Source: Lysinibacillus pakistanensis
GTDB lineage: Bacteria > Bacillota > Bacilli > Bacillales_A > Planococcaceae
DNA: 60,349 nucleotides
Assembly (NCBI GenBank): GCA_001312325.1
Contig: BBDJ01000033.1
Span: 1 to 60,349, forward strand
Reading direction: 5' to 3'
Part shown: positions 28,642 to 39,228 of the stretch, piece after piece
Numbering within the stretch: position 1 is the first letter of the stretch
Layout of the letters: the number at the start of each line of letters is the position of its first letter
The notes under the pieces: model-generated
Told to the model about the DNA's origin: nothing
What the model saw: the letters and a program-made list of their open reading frames with translations, nothing else
Database searches by the model: none
Made by a program: the position numbers and the translations under genes

Positions 28642-29538
28642 TTATGAAACTTTTAATTTTAGTACACTTCTTGCCAATTCGATAAATTCTTTCATTGATG
28701 GTGAAATCCATTTCTCTTGATGCCACAGCATTTGAGTAGCAAATTGTATTTCAGATAAATCCCATGGTAAAGTGATTAGTTCTCCCCGCTCTAACTCTCC
28801 CTTAAGTGACATTTCAGGAAGTAAGGCAATGCCGAACCCAACCATTGCACATTGTTTAATGGCCTCTACACTATTAAACTCAAGTTCAGTCAAGCTGTCT
28901 GCCCCTTTTCTCAATAACGTGTGGTAGAAGAAAGTTCGGTAAGAGCAACCTTTTTCACTAAGTAGAATCTGCTCTCTGTTAAAATCTTCTATACATAATG
29001 TAGAGCATGCAGCTAATGGATGGTTGGGGGAAACTACCATAAGAAAAGGTTCATCCATTAAAAGTTCGGTATGAAGATCCGTAGATACGCTAGGTTCATC
29101 CAGCATAAAGACCACATCCACATTCCCCTCCCTCAAACTCTGTTTCAAATTGTGACTAGACAAGGGTCTAAATAAAAGACGGACATGTGGATATCGTTCG
29201 CGAAAAACCCGGAGTAATGCGGGTAAACGGTATGTACAGAGCACTTCGTCTGCACCGATTGTAATCGTACCAGTTAATTCTCCGCTCTCACTAGAGACAT
29301 ATCGAGCCTCCTCTATATCATTTAAAATTTTATTGGCATAGGGCAATAAACGATGACCTGCATCTGTTAAAATGACACTCTTCCCTAGTCGATCTAATAG
29401 CTTAACTCCTAATTCTTCCTCTAAAGCCTTGATTTGCATTGTTATAGTAGACGGAACATAGTTCAATACTTCAGCAGTTCTACTAAAACTACGTGTAGAA
29501 GCAAGCGTCCAAAATGTTTTAAGTTGGCGAATTTCCAT
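28642..29538 (-). CDS. LysR-family transcriptional regulator
   Basis: An intact 298-residue LTTR. The HTH is in FWTLASTRSFSRTAEVLNYVPSTITMQIKALEEELGVKLLDR; the effector domain follows (GTITIGADEVLCTYRLP, GNVDVVFML, GFGIALLPEMSL). It is divergent from the MetX-like hydrolase, with about 135 bases between the starts, the usual LTTR/target arrangement. Confidence 0.93.
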   Translation of the reverse strand: MEIRQLKTFWTLASTRSFSRTAEVLNYVPSTITMQIKALEEELGVKLLDRLGKSVILTDAGHRLLPYANKILNDIEEARYVSSESGELTGTITIGADEVLCTYRLPALLRVFRERYPHVRLLFRPLSSHNLKQSLREGNVDVVFMLDEPSVSTDLHTELLMDEPFLMVVSPNHPLAACSTLCIEDFNREQILLSEKGCSYRTFFYHTLLRKGADSLTELEFNSVEAIKQCAMVGFGIALLPEMSLKGELERGELITLPWDLSEIQFATQMLWHQEKWISPSMKEFIELARSVLKLKVS

Positions 29539-29673
29539 TAAGACAGCACCTCTTCATTCAAAAAAAATTGAACATTACGATCAAAAACGTTTCGTTGATT
29601 TGATGTTAGCAGTATCGTAGAGTGAAAATCAAGCTACAACATTAAATCTTGTATAACAAAGGAGAATTGTATA

Positions 29674-30699
29674 ATGAAAGATTACGAACTTTATTCATTG
29701 GGAGATGTCGAGCTACAATCGGGTCAAAAGCTGCCCCAAGCCTTCCTTGCCTATAAAACTTATGGAGCCTTAAATTCTACTAAGTCAAACGTAATTGTCT
29801 ATCCTACCTGGTTTGCTGGTCAGCATACTGATAATGAGTGGTTGATTGGACCTGGTAAAGCTCTCGATTCGGACAAATATTTTATTATTGTGCCTAATAT
29901 GTTGGGAAATGGTCTATCTTCCTCACCAAGCAATACACCAGCCCCTTTTGACAGAGGGAATTTTCCGCTTGTAACGATTTATGATAATGTCCGGCTACAA
30001 CATCGGCTCATAACCGAGAAATTTGGTATTACGAAGATTGCTTTAGTTGTTGGCTGGTCACTCGGAGCACTTCAAAGCTTTCAATGGGGATCAAGCTATC
30101 CTGAGATGGTCGAGCGAATTGCACCGTTTGGCGGAACAGCAAAGACGAGGCCACATGCACAGCTTGTTTTTGAGGCGCTTATCGCAGCCTTGCAAGCGGA
30201 TTCTAACTGGAAGGAAGGATTCTATAGCCATCAGCCTACAAGAGGACTTGCTGCGATGGGACGTGCCTATGCTCCTTGGGGGTTTTCTCAGTCTTATTAT
30301 TTAGAACAGCTCTATCAGGAAGAAGGATACTCGACGTTAAAGGCATATCTAGAAGATTATTGGGATCAAGTGTTCCTTTCCTTCGATGCCAACGACTTAA
30401 TTGCCGTGCTCCGTACTGGAATCAGCGGGGATATTAGCGCCAATCCTCTAGACAAGGGAAATTTTGAACAGGCATTAAACCGTATTGCCGCTCAAGCACT
30501 TGTTATGCCAGGCTCGACCGATCTGTTTTTCCCCCCGGAAGATAATGCATATGAAGTGAAACATATGCCTAATGCTATTTTTCAACCAATCGAATCCAAG
30601 TGGGGACATTGCTTTGGAATCGGTCAAAACGAACAGGACTCCCTTGTGATAGATAACCATTTGAAACAATTTTTGCTGTTAACAAATGCTGATATTTGA
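29674..30699 (+). CDS. Alpha/beta hydrolase of the homoserine acetyltransferase (MetX) superfamily
   Basis: An intact 341-residue protein. The nucleophile serine is in VVGWSLGALQS at about residue 128, an early HGTSG-like region appears as VIVYPTWFAGQH, and the C-terminal histidine is in SKWGHCFGIG, with a likely acid in PGSTDLFFPPED. The full MetX motif GGSMGG is altered, so acyl transfer to homoserine is not assured; such proteins are often annotated simply as alpha/beta hydrolases. Likely regulated by the divergent LysR. Confidence 0.85.
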   Translation: MKDYELYSLGDVELQSGQKLPQAFLAYKTYGALNSTKSNVIVYPTWFAGQHTDNEWLIGPGKALDSDKYFIIVPNMLGNGLSSSPSNTPAPFDRGNFPLVTIYDNVRLQHRLITEKFGITKIALVVGWSLGALQSFQWGSSYPEMVERIAPFGGTAKTRPHAQLVFEALIAALQADSNWKEGFYSHQPTRGLAAMGRAYAPWGFSQSYYLEQLYQEEGYSTLKAYLEDYWDQVFLSFDANDLIAVLRTGISGDISANPLDKGNFEQALNRIAAQALVMPGSTDLFFPPEDNAYEVKHMPNAIFQPIESKWGHCFGIGQNEQDSLVIDNHLKQFLLLTNADI

Positions 30700-30773
30700 T
30701 TTCTTCTATTAAGTTTGCAATCACTTAAGTAAAGCGATCTACATCAAGATTTCGTGGAGGTTTGATGTAGCTC

Positions 30774-30805
30774 TTGACTTTATACCTAACTAGAGGGTAT
30801 ATACT
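30774..30805 (+). promoter_or_regulatory. MerR-type promoter of the MerR/MFS operon
   Basis: TTGACT (30774-30779) and TATACT (30800-30805) are 20 bases apart, with a dyad TATACC...GGTATA between. An over-long spacer with a central dyad is the signature of MerR-activated promoters. The dyad differs from the three TTCACAC-type sites. Confidence 0.7.
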
Positions 30806-30837
30806 CATAACGAATAAAAGAAGGAAGGTGAAAAAAA

Positions 30838-31668
30838 ATGTTTAAAATCAGTGAATTTTCCAGACTTAGCAGAATTCCACTACAAACGTTGCGTTACTAT
30901 GATCATCTCGGAATCTTAAAGCCTACCAAAACGGATGAATCCACTGGGTATCGGTACTACTCTGCTGAACAGCTGCTAGAGATTAACCGAATCATCATTT
31001 TTAAAGAATTAGGGTTTACACTACAGCAAATCGCGCATCTTCTTCAAGAAGAAATATCTGCTGAACAGATTCGTGGCATGCTTAGACTTAAAGAAAGTGA
31101 AATCGAGCGACTGCATGATATCGAAAGATCCAAGCTTTCCCAGATTAAAGAACGAATACAGCTTGTAGAGCGTGAAGGTAGGATGGATAAAGACCAAGAA
31201 GTTGTTATTAAGTGTGTTGAAGAAATGCACATGATTACATATGCTTCGCCAGGAACACTTGACGATATCCCAACCCTTTTCGAAATTTTCAATGGACTTC
31301 TCGATAGTCGCTTAAGATCTTTCTTATCTAGTCCACAGATAGTGCTATGGAACACTCCAGGCAGCACAGCTCATGCCTTTGAGCTTGAGGTTGGTTATAC
31401 TGTGAAAACGGACATACTTAAGCTGCCTGAGTATCTTAATCAACGTTTCCTACCCGCAGAGAAAGTAGCCACGTTATTGTTCCGTTCGGATTCAGCATTT
31501 TCGGAAACAGCCTGTATAGACCTTGCTACTTGGATTGAGCACAACGGCTACCGAATTCGAAGTGACAGACCGGGAAGAGAAATCTATGTTCCGCTTTCAG
31601 GGGAGCCGGATATTCATCTTATCGAAATTCAAATTCCTATTGTAGAAAAGGGATTCGTCTATGAATAA
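30838..31668 (+). CDS. MerR-family transcriptional regulator with effector-binding domain
   Basis: An intact 276-residue protein. HTH MFKISEFSRLSRIPLQTLRYYDHLGILKP and wing STGYRYYSAEQLLEINRI, then a coiled-coil dimer helix, then a BmrR/GyrI-like ligand domain. The promoter upstream has a MerR-type spacer. The stop codon overlaps the start of an MFS transporter, so this looks like a drug-sensing activator with its exporter, as for BmrR/Bmr. Confidence 0.92.
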   Translation: MFKISEFSRLSRIPLQTLRYYDHLGILKPTKTDESTGYRYYSAEQLLEINRIIIFKELGFTLQQIAHLLQEEISAEQIRGMLRLKESEIERLHDIERSKLSQIKERIQLVEREGRMDKDQEVVIKCVEEMHMITYASPGTLDDIPTLFEIFNGLLDSRLRSFLSSPQIVLWNTPGSTAHAFELEVGYTVKTDILKLPEYLNQRFLPAEKVATLLFRSDSAFSETACIDLATWIEHNGYRIRSDRPGREIYVPLSGEPDIHLIEIQIPIVEKGFVYE

Positions 31669-32838
31669 TAAATGGGTTGTATATCTACTTGCTCTAGCAG
31701 TTTTTCTTATTGGTACAATTGAATACATTATAAGCGGAATCCTTCATATGGTAGCAACTGATCTTGGAATAACAACAGCCTCTGCTGGAGCGCTCGTTTC
31801 GGCTTTCGCCCTTTCCGCAGCGATAGGGGCCCCGATTGTAATTGCAGCAACCATTCAGATGGATCGTAAAAAAAATATTGTTAATTATGCTCGGTATTTT
31901 TATTTTGAGTAGCTTCCTAGTCTATTTCAGTCCCTCTTTTGAAATGATTTTATTGGCAAGAGTGATTCAAGGCATTAGCGGAGGAGCCGCTACTGTTATC
32001 GCAATGGCTGTGGCGACTCGTTTAGTTCATGTACAGAATCGAGGTCGAGCTATCGGAACTATTTTGATGGGTTTAAGCAGTTCTCTTGTCCTCGGTGTTC
32101 CTGCTGGGACGTTTCTAAGCGAAATTGTTGGCTGGAGAATATTATTCATCCTTATAGGAATACTAACGTTGATTCCACTTTTGGTGGTCTTTACCAAGGT
32201 TCCATCTATTACTGAGGAAAAAACTTTTACAATCGGAATGCAGCTGTCGATTTTGAAAAATAAAAAAAATTGTTCTTGCTCTTACCATTACACTGTTCTA
32301 TATTGGCGGATATTCTACGCTGTTTACTTACATCGCTCCTTACTTACAAGCAAACGCGAAACTTTCGGGTGCAGCACTTTCTGGAATTCTGTTACTCTTT
32401 GGTCTTTGCAGTTTTTTTCGGCTCCAAATTTGAGGAATAGTTGCTGATACTAAAGGTCCGAAGTTTATGATTTACACGGGGCTTTCCTTCCAAGCAGTGA
32501 TGCTACTGCTACTAAATTGGGCAGAGGGCTTGATATATGCTATCATCCCGTTCATTATGATCTGGATGGTGGCTACTTGGGCGACCTCCCCAGCACAACA
32601 GTTGTACTTGGTTTCCTTAGTAGAACATTCACCAGATATTGCTCTTAGCGTCAATACCTCATTTATCCAGTTCGGTTTCGCTCTTGGCTCGACTATCGGT
32701 GGGCTGGTGATTAGCAGTTTTTCTATAGACAATCTTAGCTGGTCTGGACTTGTAATGATCTTACTGGCACTTTTATTAGCAGCTCGGTTGTTCGCTTACA
32801 AAAATGAAAATAAAGCATCTAATAGGAATGTACAATAA
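31661..32838 (+). CDS. MFS drug/sugar exporter, three frameshifts
   Basis: About 390 residues in 12 helices. N-terminal helix AVFLIGTIEYIISGILHMVATDLGI, then the motif A region (MDRKKN...), and SRVIQGISGGA in helix 4 (motif C neighbourhood). Slips near 31870, 32266 and 32412 in A/T runs. The overlap with the MerR stop (8 bases) indicates translational coupling. Substrate unknown. Confidence 0.87.
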
Positions 32839-33022
32839 ATCAATTTCGTATTGCCGTAATTGTAGCTGCCGCTTCGCTTTCGCGCAGATAAATTGACACA
32901 GGATGTGGCGTTCTTAGACTGAGTTCCACTATTTCAGTAGGGGTTTGGACACCCACTGAAAAGAAACCAAAACCGCAGCATTCTTCTCATCTGGGAGTCT
33001 TCTGCTGAATGAAGATAAAATA
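32838..33022. repeat. Dispersed intergenic repeat, longest copy C
   Basis: Begins with ATCAATTTCG, then GTAATTGTAGCTGCCGC, a middle block with GTTCTTAGACTGAGTTCC, CAGTAGGGGTTTGGACACCC and CCAAAACCGCA, and ends with GAGTCTTCTGCTGAA. It links the blocks found separately in copies A, B, D and E and so defines the full element. Confidence 0.75.
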
Positions 33023-33025
33023 AAA

Positions 33026-33067
33026 GAGCGTGTTTTTATGATTTGATAAAAACATGCTCCATTTTGA
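33026..33067 (-). terminator. Terminator of the GNAT gene
   Basis: GAGCATGTTTTTAT and ATAAAAACACGCTC (minus strand) form a stem followed by TTTTATTTTAT. Confidence 0.65.
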
Positions 33068-33117
33068 TTTTTGAAACTAAAATTTGTTATTTATCTCACC
33101 ACTATTAAAGGTAGAGA

Positions 33118-33554
33118 CTAAATTTTTATAATGGCTAATACATCTTCACCCTCTGGATCTATACCGACTTCCACGAAACCGAAGCTTCCGTAAAAATCTT
33201 TCACTACAGGATTATTTGGATTGTAGCAGATTTCAATCTCTTCTAATCCATCTGTTTGTTTAATTTCGTTAAGCGCTAGTTGTAAAGCTTTTCGTCCGAT
33301 ACCTGTGTTTTGATAGTTTTCATCTACCATAAATATCCAAATTGATATTCTCTTAGTTGTTTCAGGGACCCACATGAAAAATCGACAGGTTTCTCATCTA
33401 AGCAAATTGCGCGTGTTTGATAGGAGGGGTTGAATTTTGATTCAACGAGTGACCACATATTTTCTGCTACATAATCATACTGACTTTCTGCTACAGATAG
33501 GTCACAAACATCCTCATAATTATTTTTATCCACATTAGTAAGCGTTATATTCAT
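33118..33554 (-). CDS. GNAT-family N-acetyltransferase, one frameshift
   Basis: About 145 residues. The acetyl-CoA loop is VDENYQNTGIGRKAL and the C-terminal strand NPVVKDFYGSFGFVEVG is typical. The two ORFs join in an A-run near 33372. The style is like diamine/spermidine acetyltransferases, but the substrate cannot be read from the sequence. Confidence 0.85.
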
Positions 33555-33628
33555 TTTTTAATCTCCTATTTTATTAGCAAAAGACAAAGGTTTATAAGTA
33601 ACAGAGATTCATACAATAAATCTTGTAT

Positions 33629-34593
33629 TTATTTCTTTGCATGTTTCCCCAAAATAATTTCTACCATTTTTATTGCATATTCTTCACTATCAAAATCCTC
33701 AACATTACTTAGCACCGCAATCGTTAAACGTTCTTCTATGAAGTAGATGAAGTGAGAAGGAAAGCTAGCCCAGAGTCCAGAATGCTCCAAGTAGGAACTA
33801 TTAAAATCTTTACCAATAGACAAGCCAAAAGCATAGTCTTCATTATCTATAATTAGCTCACCAGTTGAAGAAGTTTTTGGCCCTACCTCACCCATCCTTT
33901 TCCCCAGTATGTTCCCAAGGACTTTCATAAATTTCAAATTCACCTTGCTCATTCTTCGTGTACCCACGAGCAATCGGAATATTAGTCGGATAGCTATCCA
34001 CGATTGTTGTATCATTCATATTTAAAGGGCCAAAAATACGTTCCTTCGAAAATTCACGAAGAGATTTTCCACTAGCTATTTCAACTATTAAAGATAATAA
34101 AAAAATATCCCGTGTTACTATATTCGAATTTTGTTCCAACAGGAAAATCCGCAATTGGATGGCTAGCAAGATGTTCTAGAGATTGTTCAGCAGTTAATTT
34201 TTCTTTATCCGAAACCCCTGCTTTTTCAGCTAATTCCATATAATCTACCAATCCGCCAGTATGATGAATTAGATGTCTTAGCGTGACAGATTCAGCATAT
34301 TCCCCAAGAGAAGGTATATACTTTAAAATTGAATCGTCTAAACTTAGTTTACCTTCCTGCTCCAATAACAAAATGGCGAATGCTGTAAACTGTTTAGAGA
34401 CGGATGCAAGATTGAAAACAGTTTTTGTTGTTATGGGTAATTTCTTTTCTATAGAAGCTAAACCAACAGCCCCTTTATAAGTTACACCATCATCAAAACT
34501 TGCAATATAAGCACAGCCCGGTTCGTCTGGTGAAAGGTTGTTAAATAATTGTTGAATTGCTGTATCTATCATTTGATTACATATACTATTCAT
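33629..34593 (-). CDS. Serine hydrolase (class C beta-lactamase family), frame broken and internally short
   Basis: A penicillin-binding-protein-like hydrolase. SxxK is in NLASVSKQFTA, YxN in EYSNTGYF, and a late HSG in YLEHSGLWASFP. Slips near 34098 and 33893. Between SPWEHTG and YAFGLSIG about 40-50 residues usual for the family (the segment with the glycine-rich loop and TSVEDL) are missing, which the homopolymer errors do not explain. It has a MerR-type promoter directly upstream. Activity is doubtful. Confidence 0.75.
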
Positions 34594-34640
34594 ATAAATT
34601 AACCCCTTAAAAAAATTTTTCACCATAAGGTTAGAGTCTC

Positions 34641-34671
34641 ATTATAAAGTCTTACATTATGTGAACATCAA
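34641..34671 (-). promoter_or_regulatory. MerR-type promoter (19-bp spacer), copy 2
   Basis: On the minus strand TTGATG and TATAAT are separated by 19 bases containing TTCACATAATGTAA. It lies about 50 bases upstream of the serine hydrolase start. Confidence 0.65.
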
Positions 34672-34679
34672 ATTTTTAA

Positions 34680-34736
34680 AGAAACCTTTATTGATGTGAT
34701 GCATTCTTATCACGTTTATACGAAGCAAAGGTTTCA
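34680..34736 (-). terminator. Terminator-like hairpin after the MerR gene
   Basis: GAAACCTTT and AAAGGTTTC flank a loop with a second short stem (TGTGAT/ATCAC); T-rich sequence follows on the minus strand. Confidence 0.5.
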
Positions 34737-34753
34737 CTTCCATTAGCGCTTTT

Positions 34754-35546
34754 TTATAGCAATACTAACTTCTGTGACATATTCACTCTATCTAGTGTAA
34801 TTAATGCATCTGTATAATATTTTTCAATAAATGGTCCATCTAAACAATATCCATTTAAATGTGCCCAATCATATAAGGCACTATATGCATAACTGATACT
34901 GTCATAATTACCTATATGTATGGTATAGATATAATTTTCTTCCTCAAAAAAATTTAATTCCGTATCCTTTACTTCCTCATCTACTATTATTGGCTGGCAT
35001 ACTTCTACATCAAACTGCGAATAATTCTCCCCCTCCATTGAATAAAAAAATTGCCAAATGTTTACCAACCAAAATTGGATTGGTTTTATTTATGGATATA
35101 AGAAGTTGATCAATTAACAACTCCAAGCCTTTTCATCAACAATTTTTCTTATACAGATAGCATGAAATGATTTTCTGACTCCCAAAAACACGTTATAGGT
35201 GTTAAGCCCTCTTTATCTTGTTCTTCGGTTCTATATAAGCTTTCATTTCTTCGATAAGCTGATAATATTCAATTGTTTTTTTCATACAATTCAGCAATCT
35301 TTTGTTCATAACTTTCTTTAAGTGTTGTGGAATCCATTTCCAAGACATTTTTTTATTTCATCAATGGAGAAATGGTATTTACGCAATAATTTTATTTTAT
35401 TCCCTTTAGAAATATCCTCGTTCGTATAATATCGATAACCATTCATTTCATCTTTTTTTTGGAATTAATAAACCTTTCTCATCATAATATCTAAGCATTC
35501 TTTGAGATATTTTATTAATCCGTGAAAATTCCCCGATTTTATACAA
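34754..35546 (-). CDS. MerR-family regulator with GyrI-like domain, frame broken
   Basis: The N-terminus KIGEFSRINKISQRMLRYYDEKGLLIP with NGYRYY is a MerR HTH. A coiled coil follows, then a GyrI-like domain (YDSISYAYSALYDWAHLNGYC, DGPFIEKYYTDA). Start is TTG at 35546 with GGAGGTG upstream. Most breaks (near 35455, 35350, 35275, 35070) are in homopolymers, but at least one, near 35220, is not, so decay cannot be excluded. It follows a GNAT gene by 27 bases. It is the best candidate regulator of the three 19-bp-spacer promoters. Confidence 0.72.
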
Positions 35547-35573
35547 GCAAAACACCTCCTTGGTAGCACAACA

Positions 35574-36085
35574 TTAATCTTCTATCTTATATACATTTCT
35601 ATACAAGATTTTTCTATATAAAATAAACTCCTCGTTCGTTAAAAGTTGTGGATAGCTCATAATTTTTAGCGGTAAATTATCCTGTTCCTTGTGAAGAGGA
35701 GGCTGTACATATTCGAAGGAATTAAGGTGAAAGCCTAATCGCTCATAAAAGCCTATTCTCCGCTGAGCCAATTCCGTGTCAGGATACTCCACCTCTAAGA
35801 GAATGGACTTTTTTTGACTCTTTCATATAAGCGGTCAACATTTTTCCACCTACTCCACTACCACGCAAAGCTGGATCGACAGCAATATGTTCTACAAACC
35901 GAAACGAAGGAAATTCCCATGCTGCTAAAAAAAGCTACAATTTGATTGTTGTTATCTGTTTCCGTAAGTAGACGGTAATGTTCATCGGCCAGCAGCTCCT
36001 TCTGTCCCGTATAAGTTCTTCGCTCACTTTCTGGAAACGATTCCTCCATTAGAGCGAAAATTTTATCAAATTCTCTTTCATTCAT
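35574..36085 (-). CDS. GNAT-family N-acetyltransferase, one or two frameshifts
   Basis: About 170 residues. N-terminus FDKIFALMEESFPESERRTY, acetyl-CoA loop DPALRGSGVGGKMLTAY, then RRIGFYERLGF. The slips lie near 35930 and 35815 in A-runs. Downstream MerR gene follows at once, so they form an operon that may be driven by the MerR-type promoter at 36385-36415. Confidence 0.85.
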
Positions 36086-36559
36086 AATTGCATTTCTCCT
36101 TTAAATACTATGCTTAAATATACAATTTTTAGGAATAATTTCTATTTAAATAGCAAAAAAATAACCACTAGATAAAGGGTATTATAAAGCTTCTTTATTT
36201 TTTCATAAACCTTTAGATCCCACATAAGCTCCATTAACATTAGCCATAGTTAATTATGCACTAACAGTACCCCTTCGCTTAATTAAGATAAATTTTCTCT
36301 TAAATCAGGTGAAACTTTAATCAGTGAAATTTTTTTATCCTCTATTGATTAAAGTCTTCACCAATCAGGAAATTATTAAAGAACATTATAAAGGTTCACA
36401 CAGTGTGAACCTCAAGACTTTTCATAATGAAAAAGGACACTTCGAAACCTTACTTTAGTGGACTTGATCACTTTTCTCTTGCACCTGAGCAGTTCTAGGG
36501 CTAATCCGAGCAGTTCTTTTACTGACCTAATCATTTTTCCCTTGAACCTGAGCAGTCCA
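36086..36559. other. Intergenic region with promoter and tandem repeat
   Basis: No gene. It holds the third MerR-type promoter (36385-36415) and, from 36454, a degenerate tandem repeat of about 21 bases. Confidence 0.6.
36385..36415 (-). promoter_or_regulatory. MerR-type promoter (19-bp spacer), copy 3
   Basis: On the minus strand TTGAGG and TATAAT are 19 bases apart. The spacer is the perfect dyad TTCACAC-N-GTGTGAA, extended to 10-base arms at 36392-36412. It points toward the GNAT-MerR pair, about 300 bases downstream. Confidence 0.7.
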
Positions 36560-36570
36560 TCAATTCAAGT
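36454..36570. repeat. Degenerate tandem repeat, unit about 21 bp (array 1)
   Basis: Units such as CTGAGCAGTTCTAGGGCTAA, CGAGCAGTTCTTTTACTGAC and CTGAGCAGTCCATCAATTC share a GAGCAGT core at steps of about 20-22 bases. The family is the same as array 2 at 41335-41490. Confidence 0.65.
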
Positions 36571-38262
36571 AGTCCTTGCTTCCTTTATGAAATCCAGTGC
36601 TATAATAAGCATTTTCCGTTAACCAATTCACAATTCCTACTATAGAAAATGTAATTAATGCAGTAACAACTGTTATTAGAGGGGCTATACTAATTGTTTT
36701 TGCTATAAAAATAATATACATAATTGGCCCGAGCAATAGAATACTTGATACTGTCCATCCTGCAACTACTACATAATGATACATACCCTTTGCCCATTTT
36801 GCTTTTACTATGATTGGTAAAATCAACAGTAAACTAATGATTGCTGGAATTGTAAATGCGTAGCTAATCCCTTTGAAAGTAAGACTCGAAATCACAGCCA
36901 ATACAATCCATAACACTTGCGTACTTATGGCGAAATTCAAGGTTCTAGATTTTTTTTGAAACCCACTTCGCCAAAAAAAACGAGAGCATAATAGCAAGTA
37001 TTACTAGCAATGTAAGGATCAACGAATCATAAGTACCAAACATAACTATACCATCTTCATCTATTCCAACGTTGAATACAATTGTTAGTAGACGAATTAG
37101 AAGGAAATAGAAAATGAAAATAGAGACAAGACTACCAAACGACGCTATTAAACTAAAAATTAATCCTTTAATCTGTGTCACTTGCTTGTTAAAGCTGAAG
37201 AAGAATATTGCGACTGTTAAGATAAGTAAAACAACCATTAACGGAATTACAAGCTTTTCGGAGTACACAACTAATACTTTTTTTCATTATTGGGAAGTAA
37301 ATCGCATTACCTTTACTATCTTCTAAAGCCTGAAACTCTTTTTCGTCCATCATCATAAACCTTTTCACTAAAGGAAGAGCATAGTCCCCAAAGTGACGAA
37401 TCGTTTCCTCGTCACTATTCTCTACACGATCTATCGCTGCATGATATGCCTCTAAACCACCCATATTTGCAAAGTTATACCCTAATTTTTTTGTTATCTT
37501 TAATTCCGTAAAATCTGTATCATTGGGCATTTTTTTATACATTTCAGAGGCAAAGGAGTATGCTACAGGATATGGAACAGTCTCCTTATAAAATTGCGCC
37601 AACTTTAAATCATTTGAACTCGTTTCAAACATAATCGGTACCCCTATATTACCTCTTGCCTCGAAATTTAGCATAACACGTACTTCGTCTAAAATATCCG
37701 CTCGATCTTGTAAAGCACTCGCTCCGAGTAAACCTTGCTCTTCACCGTCTGTTAGAACAAAATAAATTGTATTTTTAGGTGCTGGCAGTTGTTTTAAAGC
37801 TCTTGCTGCCTCCATAATTGTAACAACGCCATAACCATCGTCTGATGCTCCAGGAGTTTCTATTTCAGAATCATAATGAGCTGTTAATAAAATCGCATTA
37901 TCATCACTGGATGTTCCTTGGATTTTTGCAATAATATTTTCAACATTCTTTGCACCTATTTCTTTAGCATACTCCTCATCCCTAATTTCCTTCACTGGCT
38001 TCGATTGAATTTCAACAGGAATATCTAAATCTTGAAAGTGCTTTACAATATAATCTCTTACTTTTTTTATTCGCAGAAGAGCCTATAGGATGTGGTTCCT
38101 TTGCTACTTCTTTTAAAAAAATTTAGAGCTCGGTCCGATGAAAAATCCTTTTCTGTTTCCCCTACTTCTTCTTGAGAAGGACTTAAAAATTGACTAAAAC
38201 TTATAAAAGACGTTAACAATGCAAGTAATATCGCAAAAATAAGTAACTTTCTTTTTTTCCAT
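36560..38262 (-). CDS. Membrane-anchored M28 aminopeptidase, frame broken
   Basis: About 565 residues. A signal anchor (LLIFAILLALLTSFISF) is followed by an M28 zinc peptidase: HYD in LLTAHYDSEIE, the bridging aspartate in GASDDGYGV, the catalytic EE in LTDGEEQGLLGA, a further aspartate in NDTDF and the late histidine in AYHAAID. The C-terminal third is a bundle of membrane helices, as in ER-type/Bacillus multi-pass M28 proteins. Slips near 38255, 38115, 38065, 37275 and 36955. ATG at 38262 has AAGGAG upstream. It is divergent from a TetR regulator, with two TetR-type operators between. Confidence 0.87.
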
Positions 38263-38335
38263 CTATTTGTCTCCTTATCTTTTACTAGAAATGAAGTTTC
38301 ATACAAACACTTTTTAATAATTGGTTTATTAAAAT

Positions 38336-38384
38336 CTAACCGAACGGTCAATAAAATTGTACATAAAACTAACCAACCGGTCAA
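38336..38384. promoter_or_regulatory. Two TetR-type operators
   Basis: CTAACCGAACGGTCAA (38336-38351) and CTAACCAACCGGTCAA (38369-38384) are direct copies spaced 33 bases apart, between the divergent M28 and TetR genes. The ACCGNNCGGT-like core is the usual TetR-family palindrome. Confidence 0.7.
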
Positions 38385-38447
38385 GTATATTAATTTATGA
38401 TATAATAATTAATAAATGTAACAACCATTCTGTTGGGAGGATCTATA

Positions 38448-39084
38448 ATGATAGATGGTAGGGAAAAAAAGGGAAATAAAACAAAAGAGGCATTACTAAA
38501 TGCTACTATTTCTTTAATTGCCGAAAATGGTATAGAGGCGCTAAGTGCAAGCAGCGTTGCAAAGAGAGCCAATGTTAGTAAAGCAAGTGTATTTCATCAC
38601 TTCGGTTCTATGGAAACGATTCAACAAGAGGCTTTTATTTTATCTGATATACTCATGAATGAAGCTTTAGAACAAATTTATAATGAATCTAAAGAAACAG
38701 ATTCTTTTTCAGATATTATGCTAAAATATTTTCTTTTTTTTATTGATGAAAAAAAATAAAGAATACTTACATCTAATTAATGTTCAATTACAATTTGTTG
38801 TGAAATCTTCATACGATAAAGAGTTTGATGAACTTATCTTCAATCAGGACAGAGATAAGACACCGTTTGATTTATTTGAGGTTTTATTAAATGATTTTTA
38901 TGGGGATCAATTAACTCCTTCTGACATTGAGCTAATAAATGATTTAATAGTGACTTATTTAAATGGATTTGCGACTTTTTTTAATCTCTTTGGAGGACAG
39001 AGAATGGATTATTTCATTATGGAAAGAACAAATTAAAATGACCGAAATCTATATTCAATCACTTATTGATAAAAAAATAATTTA
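38448..39084 (+). CDS. TetR-family transcriptional regulator, two frameshifts
   Basis: HTH: TKEALLNATISLIAENGIEALSASSVAKRANVSKASVFHHFGSME. The ligand domain follows; the true C-terminus is WKEQIKMTEIYIQSLIDKK in another frame. Slips in the A-run at 38749-38756 and, without a long run, near 39005. ATG at 38448 has GGGAGG upstream. It faces the M28 peptidase gene across two operator copies. Confidence 0.87.
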
Positions 39085-39228
39085 AAGACAGCTTTCAAAA
39101 GTATCACGTGCTAAAATAAGCTGACGAATCAATTGACAGATTTTAGCTATCGTCAAAAATGCTAAAAAAATTGCTATTAATAATGAATGTTATAACAGGA
39201 TATAACCATCAATAGTGAGGTGTAATGT

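Noticed and set aside
36180..36215. Fourth copy of the MerR-type promoter
   Set aside because: ATTATAAAGCTT is present but neither the dyad nor a -35 follows at the right distance.
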